DNA of 64,000 nt, taken from Pseudomonas leptonychotis (GTDB lineage: Bacteria; Pseudomonadota; Gammaproteobacteria; Pseudomonadales; Pseudomonadaceae). The stretch covers positions 1,860,001-1,924,000 of the forward strand of contig NZ_RFLV01000001.1 in the NCBI RefSeq assembly GCF_004920405.1, in the 5' to 3' direction. Under the pieces are notes generated by a model. It was not told the origin of the DNA and ran no database searches. It was given only the letters and a program-made list of their open reading frames with translations. Made by a program: the position numbers and the translations under genes. Numbering within the stretch: position 1 is the first letter of the stretch; the number at the start of each line of letters is the position of its first letter. Positions 29,777-34,942 of this stretch are shown piece after piece.

Positions 29777-29995
29777 TCAGAGTTCAGATTCAACCATTAG
29801 CTTTATTTTTGTAGCTTTCTCGAAGTGATCCAGTTTGTGGGTTTTTATCCACCATGTTGCAGCCTCCATAAGAAGCTCTGGATCATCATTTTTGTTTGCG
29901 AAGAACGCGTAAAAAGAAACTCCAACCGACTCACCTTTGGACAGTATTTTTTTCGCACATACGCTGACAATTTTCTCTCTTAGATCTTGTCGCAT
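29777..29995 (-). CDS. DUF6500-like small protein (cassette)
   Basis: 72 aa from ATG 29995: MRQDLREKIVSVCAKKILSKGESVGVSFYAFFANKNDDPELLMEAATWWIKTHKLDHFEKATKIK. I recognise the YAFFANKNDDPELLMEAATWWI pattern as that of small conserved proteins now grouped as DUF6500; the function is unknown. After the TGA stop the same frame stays open for over 50 codons into the attC, and that tail is related to the tail of the cassette at 31296-31599. Confidence 0.7.
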   Translation of the reverse strand: MRQDLREKIVSVCAKKILSKGESVGVSFYAFFANKNDDPELLMEAATWWIKTHKLDHFEKATKIKLMVESEL

Positions 29996-30016
29996 GAATC
30001 TGAACTGCCCTATACC

Positions 30017-30089
30017 TAACGTTTGGTTAAGGGGCGGGCTTTAGCCCGTCCCAGTGAGCGCAGCGAACGATTTGAACCACTAGTTAGAA
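30017..30089 (-). repeat. attC site 6
   Basis: TAACGTTTGGTTAAGGGGCG ... CCACTAGTTAGAA, 73 bp, intact core. The ankyrin gene ends inside it. Confidence 0.95.
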
Positions 30090-30493
30090 GCCAGGAACGC
30101 AGCAATTTCGGGCCTTTCGTGCTTTTTTGCTATGTCGTATGCGGTATTGCCCTGAGCATCCTTTGCTTCTTTTTCTGCGCCTGCCTTGAGCAGTAATTTT
30201 ACAGACTTGAGGTCTGACCTTGCAGCCCAGTGGAGCGGTGTCATGTTGTTTGTATTCTTTGCTTTTATATCGTGACGGGCACCAACTGATAGCAAGAAAA
30301 GAACGGTACTTGAATGCCCCCAAGCAGCTGCACCATGCAATGGAGTTTCACCTGCAGCATCAATATGGTTTACGTCTGCTCCTTTTCTAACTAGGCGGCG
30401 GGCTTTGCGAAGGTTACCCGCCCAAGCAATGGCATGAAGCTCTGTTTCTGCTCCGCCATCCATTGCATTGCCAGGCTCAAATTTCTTATTCAT
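30080..30493 (-). CDS. Ankyrin-repeat protein (cassette)
   Basis: 137 aa consisting almost wholly of four ankyrin repeats: TELHAIAWAGNLRKARRLVRKGADVNH, TPLHGAAAWGHSSTVLFLLSVGA, TPLHWAARSDLKSVKLLLKAGA and TAYDIAKKHERPEIAAFL. No signal peptide or enzyme domain is seen. Ankyrin proteins bind partner proteins; a solo unit may be an inhibitor, immunity or adaptor protein. The start codon lies only about 7 nt from the attC junction and has no Shine-Dalgarno sequence. Confidence 0.92.
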   Translation of the reverse strand: MNKKFEPGNAMDGGAETELHAIAWAGNLRKARRLVRKGADVNHIDAAGETPLHGAAAWGHSSTVLFLLSVGARHDIKAKNTNNMTPLHWAARSDLKSVKLLLKAGAEKEAKDAQGNTAYDIAKKHERPEIAAFLASN

Positions 30494-30499
30494 GGCTTC

Positions 30500-30572
30500 T
30501 AACGTTTGGTTAAGGGGGGGGCTTTAGCCCGTCCCAGTGAGCGAAGCGAGCGATTTGAACCAGTTGTTAGAT
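30500..30572 (-). repeat. attC site 7
   Basis: TAACGTTTGGTTAAGGGGGG ... CAGTTGTTAGAT. It carries one unpaired change in the central stem (GGGGG instead of GCGGG) that is not compensated. Confidence 0.94.
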
Positions 30573-31211
30573 GCCACCGCAGAATACCTCCTCCCAGTCA
30601 TCCATGAGGCAGTTGCTATCTAGCGCTTTACCCTGCCAGTTGCCTGTTTTTAGCAGTCCAGTAACTGCCATATGTTGGATAGAATTTGTGTAGGCACCAG
30701 AGTTGTTTAGCTTTGTACCCCAGGGTCTCTGACAATATCCCCAAAGAACTGGATTGGTTACATTGCAAACTGTGCTCGTAATTGGTTGTTCTTTATGAAA
30801 TTTCTCAGCCCTGAGCGCCATTACGATAACGGAGCCAAATGTTAGCTCAGTGTCACTGGAGTGGGCGCGGTTATTCATTGCCATGAAGAAATCAGGAGGG
30901 ACACCCTCTTTTTCACACTGGCCCAGTGATGGTGCCCAGATTTGTGTATCAATAAATATTTTGTCTTCGGCGTCGCTGTGGCACCATTTTTGGTGTGATT
31001 TCTCATTCCACCCAATGCGGCCGAATTTAACTTGGTTTTTTCCGTTTGCTTCGAGTTGCTGCGACCTGACCGAAGTGTTTCCACGGCAGCTTGTAATGAT
31101 TTTGTTGAAGGGCTCTGTAATGGAAAGCCACTTTTTATGGTTCCATATAGGCTGCTCTTCCGCGCGCGGTAGAAAAAACCATAGATGATAATTGTGGTCA
31201 CAGTAGTTCAT
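30567..31211 (-). CDS. Hypothetical protein, unrecognised (cassette)
   Basis: 214 aa. I do not recognise a family. The protein starts MNYCDHNYHLWFFLPRAEEQPIWNHKKWL, is rich in Trp, Cys and His (for example KWCHSDAEDKIFIDTQIWAPSLGQCEKEGVPPDFF), and has no signal peptide or membrane helix. EDKIFIDTQIW with later acidic residues could be an enzymatic core, but no motif is firm. The end DDWEEVFCGGI overlaps attC site 7. AT-rich codon use matches the other cassettes. The start is 10 nt from the attC junction. Confidence 0.75.
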   Translation of the reverse strand: MNYCDHNYHLWFFLPRAEEQPIWNHKKWLSITEPFNKIITSCRGNTSVRSQQLEANGKNQVKFGRIGWNEKSHQKWCHSDAEDKIFIDTQIWAPSLGQCEKEGVPPDFFMAMNNRAHSSDTELTFGSVIVMALRAEKFHKEQPITSTVCNVTNPVLWGYCQRPWGTKLNNSGAYTNSIQHMAVTGLLKTGNWQGKALDSNCLMDDWEEVFCGGI

Positions 31212-31221
31212 GAGTGGCTTC

Positions 31222-31295
31222 TAACGTTCAGGTTAAGGGGCGGGCTTTAGCCCGTCCCAGCGAGCGAAGCGAGTGATTTGAACCGCTTGTTAGGC
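31222..31295 (-). repeat. attC site 8 (CAGG subtype)
   Basis: TAACGTTCAGGTTAAGGGGC ... ACCGCTTGTTAGGC, the sister of site 5. The cassette sequence next to both sites is also related. Confidence 0.95.
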
Positions 31296-31376
31296 TCGCG
31301 CTTGAGCCGAGCGCTGTAAGCGGAAACAGCACGGTAGCTGGCAATGCTTTTGCTTTTAAGTGCTGTGCCTGATCTT

Positions 31377-31571
31377 TCATGCTGTTTGTGCCGTTTCATG
31401 TGCTTTTTCTGCTTGGCGATTTTTGAGCGCCTCAGCGCCAGCGCGATTCCATGGCCGGTGTGCCGGATATTGTTGAACCAGGATTGTTTGGCCCGCCCGC
31501 GATTTCAAATACCCAAGATTCTTTTCATGAGAAATACACGGTTTTGAACTATTGAATCCGCGATTTTCCAT
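31377..31571 (-). CDS. Doubtful small ORF in cassette 31296-31599
   Basis: 64 codons from ATG 31571 (28 nt from the attC junction), encoding MENRGFNSSKPCISHEKNLGYLK ... AGAEALKNRQAEKAHETAQTA. It is the only minus-strand ORF of any size in this 304-bp cassette. No family is recognised. The AGAEAL tail resembles the in-frame tail behind the DUF6500-like gene, so it may be a decayed end of an older gene. The cassette might be non-coding. Confidence 0.35.
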   Translation of the reverse strand: MENRGFNSSKPCISHEKNLGYLKSRAGQTILVQQYPAHRPWNRAGAEALKNRQAEKAHETAQTA

Positions 31572-31599
31572 GCGAGCACATTCCTTTGCTTTGTATGCC

Positions 31600-31672
31600 T
31601 AACGTTTGGTTAAGGGGCGGGCTTTAGCCCGTCCCAGTGAGCGTAGCGAACGGTTTGAACCACTTGTTAGGC
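31600..31672 (-). repeat. attC site 9
   Basis: TAACGTTTGGTTAAGGGGCG ... CCACTTGTTAGGC, 73 bp, with GCGTAGCGAACGG in place of GCGAAGCGAACGA. Confidence 0.95.
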
Positions 31673-31676
31673 AGCA

Positions 31677-31937
31677 CTATTGATCACGCTCGAAACGTTT
31701 GTTGAATAGTTCATTTGTATATTCTGGTGCTAGGTCTTTGTCATCAATACTCTTGCAAGTTTTGATGACTTCAATGCAGTCGGGGCAGGTGATCTGGCCT
31801 TGTCCCTCTTCTATTCCATCGGCGTCTGGGTGAATAGCTGTGCTGCAAAAAGCAAAACCCTCGACGCCATAACCATGAATTCGTAGCCAAGAGATGCCAT
31901 GCATATTGGTAACACGTTCGATGAGGGTGTGAGCCAT
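31677..31937 (-). CDS. Hypothetical small Cys-rich protein (cassette)
   Basis: 86 aa from ATG 31937, 13 nt from the attC junction. Sequence features: SWLRIHGYGVEGFAFCSTAIHPDADG and ITCPDCIEVIKTCKSIDD. The C...CPDC spacing suggests a small zinc-ribbon-like fold. Proteins with a HGYG...TCPDC layout occur in phages and mobile elements, but I know no assigned function. Confidence 0.7.
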   Translation of the reverse strand: MAHTLIERVTNMHGISWLRIHGYGVEGFAFCSTAIHPDADGIEEGQGQITCPDCIEVIKTCKSIDDKDLAPEYTNELFNKRFERDQ

Positions 31938-31950
31938 GTGTTGTGCTGCC

Positions 31951-32023
31951 TAACGTTTGGTTAAGGGGCGGGCTTTAGCCCGTCCCAGTGAGCGAAGCGA
32001 ACGATTTAAACCACTTGTTAGGC
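31951..32023 (-). repeat. attC site 10
   Basis: TAACGTTTGGTTAAGGGGCG ... CCACTTGTTAGGC, 73 bp, with GATTTAAACC in place of GATTTGAACC. Confidence 0.95.
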
Positions 32024-32029
32024 AGTGCA

Positions 32030-32449
32030 TTATTCGAATTGAAATTTTGATTTCCAACTTAAATTATTATTTATAAATAGACTTAAAATCTCAATCATTT
32101 CGTTTGTGCTTTCAGGAGGCAAATTGGTGACTAATTCTATGTTTTCAGAACGATTGCGATAACTTGCAGAGAGGCCGTCAATTCCATTGAGAGAACCACC
32201 GACCTCCATTGTTTGCCCAGGGTGCAGCGTGCAAATTACTTGATAAAAGCCGCTCTGCCAATCTAAAGAGAGAATGGTATCTCTTATTGAATTATCGGAT
32301 ATCTCATTGGTTGATAGCTCAATGCTAGAACCGTAATCATATATGACATGTATGCCTACAGTCAGCTCATGTGGTTCGGGATCAATGCTTCCAAATTTCC
32401 TTATTTTATTTCCGCCGGCAGACAAAATAAAATTAATCAACCAATTCAT
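32030..32449 (-). CDS. Hypothetical protein, unrecognised (cassette)
   Basis: 139 aa. No family recognised. Notable segments are MNWLINFILSAGGNKIRKFGSIDPEPHELTVGIHVIYDYGSSIELS, LSLDWQSGFYQVICTLHPGQTMEVGGSLNGIDGLSASYRNRSENIELV and a C-terminal helix EMIEILSLFINNNLSWKSKFQFE. Alternating strands and a short acidic helix resemble small immunity or adaptor proteins in size and pattern, but this is only an impression. The start is about 20 nt from the attC junction. Confidence 0.72.
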   Translation of the reverse strand: MNWLINFILSAGGNKIRKFGSIDPEPHELTVGIHVIYDYGSSIELSTNEISDNSIRDTILSLDWQSGFYQVICTLHPGQTMEVGGSLNGIDGLSASYRNRSENIELVTNLPPESTNEMIEILSLFINNNLSWKSKFQFE

Positions 32450-32469
32450 GTTTGTTCCAGCCTCATGCC

Positions 32470-32542
32470 TAACGTTTGGTTAAGGGGCGGGCTTTAGCCC
32501 GTCCCAGTGAGCGAAGTGAACGATTTGAGCGCATTGTTATGT
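32470..32542 (-). repeat. attC site 11
   Basis: TAACGTTTGGTTAAGGGGCG ... GCATTGTTATGT. The right end (GAGCGCATTG) is shared with site 3. The DUF2971 stop codon is at 32537-32539, inside the site. Confidence 0.95.
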
Positions 32543-33337
32543 GACTCGCCCACGACGTTTGGCCTCTAGATAGCTGGTATAAGTGAACTCTTCAAATATC
32601 ACTTCGAACCTTTCCTGGCTTCGATTGCCACGCCAAAATCTAACATTTTGATTCTGGCCGGCAAGTATTAAGCAGACTATCTCTAACGAATTGCTGTCGA
32701 TGTCTGGCCAGAAATATACCGATTCTAATGCGTCAGCTTCATATGTATATAAAGTGCCTGCTTGCTCGTGCATGCACCGCCATTCTTTTTCGTACTCCCA
32801 AGACTTTGATTTTGTGCAAAATAAGTCAAGCATCTCATCAAAGTTGTCATTTAGTAGTGCCTTAATTGCGTTAATTTTAGGCATTGTCCGTGTGTACTTA
32901 ACTTTGACCATTTTGCTAAATGGTTCAAACTTTGTTGAAAAGGCAAGACAAAACCCTTTGTATTTGCCACCATAATGCGACCACATTAGAAGGTCATCGT
33001 TACATTCCGAAAAACAGCTAACCCCTCTGGTTTTTAAAAAATCCCTAGCATGGCTTTCAAGTATTTTATGGGTGGAACGTACGACTATATCGCGTAATTT
33101 ATCGTGGCCGGTTTCCGCAAACTGCTTTTTAACATTCTCAGGAACGCTATTACTATTCTGGTATTCCGATTTTAAAGTGTCTAACTCTTCATCTGTCGGA
33201 ATAGCTATGCCCGCACTTAAAGCACAGTCGTAGGGGTCGTTAAATCCAAGTGGGGAACCGAAATATATCGATTGTGCCTTGAGATTTTTCAAGCTTTGCG
33301 CAGAAAAACTTTCGTACTTATAAATAATTTCTGGCAT
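32537..33337 (-). CDS. DUF2971 domain protein (cassette)
   Basis: 266 aa. Family signature: IYKYESFSAQSLKNLKAQSIYFGSPLGFNDPYDC at the N-terminus, GVSCFSECNDDLLMWSHYGGKYKGFCLAFS in the middle, and KSKSWEYEKEWRCM further on. DUF2971 proteins are frequent in defence islands and mobile elements; their biochemistry is unknown, and the conserved FNDPYD, MWSHY and WEYEKEWR blocks suggest an enzyme. Second cassette from the proximal end, so expected to be well expressed if a promoter is present. Confidence 0.9.
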   Translation of the reverse strand: MPEIIYKYESFSAQSLKNLKAQSIYFGSPLGFNDPYDCALSAGIAIPTDEELDTLKSEYQNSNSVPENVKKQFAETGHDKLRDIVVRSTHKILESHARDFLKTRGVSCFSECNDDLLMWSHYGGKYKGFCLAFSTKFEPFSKMVKVKYTRTMPKINAIKALLNDNFDEMLDLFCTKSKSWEYEKEWRCMHEQAGTLYTYEADALESVYFWPDIDSNSLEIVCLILAGQNQNVRFWRGNRSQERFEVIFEEFTYTSYLEAKRRGRVT

Positions 33338-33351
33338 CAGGATTAGTCACA

Positions 33352-33424
33352 TAACGTTTGGTTAAGGGGCGGGCTTTAGCCCGTCCCAGTGAGCGCAGCG
33401 AACGATTTGAACCATTTGTTAGAT
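33352..33424 (-). repeat. attC site 12 (first cassette)
   Basis: TAACGTTTGGTTAAGGGGCG ... CCATTTGTTAGAT, 73 bp, intact. It belongs to the HsdR_N nuclease cassette, the first of the array. Confidence 0.95.
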
Positions 33425-33467
33425 GTACATCCTGTACACATTAACCGGCCGATTTATGAAGAGTGCG

Positions 33468-34289
33468 TTAACTAGTTTCTTCAGTAGTGGCGAATTTGGC
33501 TTGATAGTAGTTTGTCAGCGCCTCTTTGGACGCTCGGGAATAAAGCTCGCCAAAACATAAAGATAGGGATTCTCTTTCGCATGAAAATATTGGTGAGAGC
33601 TGGCCAATTCGCCCTCGTGAAATATGAAATAGCTGAACAATTTTGCTATCGGTTATCAAGAAAAAATCGCATTGAGTCCAGAGGCAATAGCTTTTTGCTT
33701 GGTTGTGTGCATTTAGAAGTTCTTGCTGCTTAAGTAGACGCCCTTCTTTTTTTGCCTCAACCGTTAACAATGGTTGGTTTTTTAATGAGTCGTCACTGTT
33801 GTTGAATAGAGCGAAGTCTATGACAAGAGTTGTATTCCGTGAACCATGGGCTGCGGGAACAGGCATGCCATCGTACCTATCATCCTCCGCATAACCAAGG
33901 CGAGTTAGCAGCGGAATGATAAACTTTGTTTCAACTTCTTTTTCTGTTCGGAGCTCTAGCTCTGAAACTCTATCGAACCAGCCATCAGCATTCCATGTTG
34001 ATAATGCAGATGGCGCTGGTTGATCTGGAAGTGTATTGCAGGACAAATATATCCAGTCCTGTTGTGATATTTCCCAGCGCTCTCCGAACCTAACAATTGG
34101 AGGGTTTATTGATAGTCCTTCACAAGTTAGCAATTCTGTAATTTTTGCAGTGTTGGTGTCTGATCTTTTCTCTACGCCAAACTTAGTTAGTAATGTACGT
34201 AATTTTAGACGCTTTGATCCTGTAGATGATTTCTCTACATCGCATTTAATCGCTTTGGCAATGCTTTCATCTGATTGTGTTAAGGACAT
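33468..34289 (-). CDS. HsdR_N-type (PD-(D/E)XK) nuclease protein (cassette)
   Basis: 273 aa from ATG 34289. Residues 1-95 form an unassigned N-terminal region (SKRLKLRTLLTKFGVEKRSDTNTAKITELL, possibly DNA-binding). Residues 108-225 match the N-terminal nuclease of type I restriction subunits: EKEVETKFIIPLLTRLGY, Asp158 in LVIDFAL, Glu178-x-Lys180 in TVEAKKEG, then NAHNQAKSYCLWTQCDFFLITD. There is no helicase part, so it is a stand-alone nuclease rather than a broken HsdR. First cassette, nearest the candidate promoter at 34342-34369. Confidence 0.85.
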   Translation of the reverse strand: MSLTQSDESIAKAIKCDVEKSSTGSKRLKLRTLLTKFGVEKRSDTNTAKITELLTCEGLSINPPIVRFGERWEISQQDWIYLSCNTLPDQPAPSALSTWNADGWFDRVSELELRTEKEVETKFIIPLLTRLGYAEDDRYDGMPVPAAHGSRNTTLVIDFALFNNSDDSLKNQPLLTVEAKKEGRLLKQQELLNAHNQAKSYCLWTQCDFFLITDSKIVQLFHISRGRIGQLSPIFSCERESLSLCFGELYSRASKEALTNYYQAKFATTEETS

Positions 34290-34310
34290 ACGCAGTCTCA
34301 AATAAAGGGG

Positions 34311-34319
34311 GCATCTAAC
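34311..34319 (-). other. Proximal recombination junction, possible attI remnant
   Basis: Minus strand GTTAGATGC at the upstream edge of the first cassette matches the GTTAG(A/G) end found at each attC. The sequence before it (CATGTCGTACAATTAATA) is unrelated to attC, so it is a candidate remnant of the attI primary site. No integrase gene adjoins it. Confidence 0.45.
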
Positions 34320-34341
34320 TATTAATTGTACGACATGGCCA

Positions 34342-34369
34342 TATGTAGGCTTATATCCACTGGTGGCAA
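34342..34369 (-). promoter_or_regulatory. Candidate cassette promoter (Pc-like)
   Basis: On the minus strand TTGCCA (34364-34369) and TACATA (34342-34347) are 16 bp apart and point into the array. A second -10-like TACAAT lies at 34325-34330. Such a promoter is expected beside attI; strength and use are not known. Confidence 0.4.
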
Positions 34370-34373
34370 TAAG

Positions 34374-34412
34374 TATCCACATCTGGCTATCGCGTATCCA
34401 TATCTGACCATC
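34374..34412. repeat. Tandem 18-bp repeats containing TGGATA
   Basis: TATCCACATCTGGCTATC (34374-34391) is repeated as TATCCATATCTGACCATC (34395-34412), and a third TATCCAC occurs at 34353-34359, all about 21 bp apart. Iterated terminal repeats of this sort are seen at ends of IS21-type elements, but no transposase is present. They might instead be protein-binding repeats. Confidence 0.45.
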
Positions 34413-34761
34413 ACGGTGTGATGATCCGTTCTTCTAGCCCCAGCGCTACCACCGCGGTGTAAGGCACTAACCAGGCCTTTTGTGCGGGCTGCCATGTGCC
34501 GCCGGCCTGTTTAACTGCCAGCTGCAGGTCTTTTTCGTGGTAGAGGATGCGCAGGGCTACGCTGGCCGGGTGGTGTGTCACCGGCTGGGCGTGAAGGCTG
34601 GGTAGTTTGGGTTTACGTTCGACGATCAGTTCGACTGTGGTGTAGCTGATCTGCCGCTCCGCATCGAGGCGGTAGCGCACGGCAACTAGGTCTTCGCCGT
34701 AGCGCTCGACAAAGCGTTTGGTGCCGTTTTTTCCTGGCTTGAGACTTTTTACAACATCCAT
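34411..34761 (-). CDS. Conserved hypothetical protein
   Basis: 116 aa from ATG 34761 (GGGG upstream), reading MDVVKSLKPGKNGTKRFVERYGEDLVAVRYRLDAERQISYTTVELIVERKP, then AVKQAGGTWQPAQKAWLVPYTAVVALGLEERI. I have the impression of related small proteins next to transposable elements in proteobacteria, but I cannot name a family. The end WQPAQKAWLVPY resembles a short fold that reads peptide or nucleic acid. It sits outside the array, between the tandem repeats and hacB. Confidence 0.65.
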   Translation of the reverse strand: MDVVKSLKPGKNGTKRFVERYGEDLVAVRYRLDAERQISYTTVELIVERKPKLPSLHAQPVTHHPASVALRILYHEKDLQLAVKQAGGTWQPAQKAWLVPYTAVVALGLEERIITP

Positions 34762-34897
34762 ATTGTGCCCCGCTGGGTGGCCGTGTCCTGCTGGCAGTCT
34801 GCCTGTATCCAGTGGGTGGCTCAAGCTTTGGTGCGAGCGAAGGCATTGCGCTCCTCGCGGTGTCGGTTGCTTAGTTTGCGGGGGCGTTGAGATCCTG

Positions 34898-34920
34898 CAG
34901 CCGGCGATTATCGCCGGCTG
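34898..34920. repeat. Perfect hairpin downstream of hacB
   Basis: CAGCCGGCGA and TCGCCGGCTG pair around TTA, followed on the plus strand by TTGTTGG. Lacking a T-run on the minus strand, it is a poor terminator for hacB but may limit read-through from the plus strand. Confidence 0.5.
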
Positions 34921-34942
34921 TTGTTGGCATTCGGCGATGCGT

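Larger units (their letters stand above)
27085..34319 (-). mobile_element. Integron gene-cassette array without integrase (CALIN-like)
   Basis: Twelve attC sites, nine or more nearly identical over 73 bp, separate cassettes that all face the minus strand. The order from the proximal end is: HsdR_N nuclease, DUF2971, unknown, unknown, short or non-coding, unknown, ankyrin, DUF6500-like, GIY-YIG (MUG113 type), GIY-YIG, GNAT, GFA, and then MAPEG beyond 27085. No tyrosine recombinase with the integron-specific patch occurs nearby; the only such gene in the window is xerC at 61629. Base composition is clearly lower in GC than the flanks. The array interrupts the spuH-hacB junction. Confidence 0.9.

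Noticed and set aside
27085..33424. Regular repeats resembling a CRISPR array
   Set aside because: The repeats are about 73 bp with inner dyads, 300-900 bp apart, and separated by ORFs. They fit attC sites; there are no short spacers and no cas genes.
33468..34289. Truncated hsdR pseudogene
   Set aside because: The frame is intact, has its own N-terminal domain, and its ends lie between cassette junctions, so it is a complete small gene rather than a broken helicase subunit.
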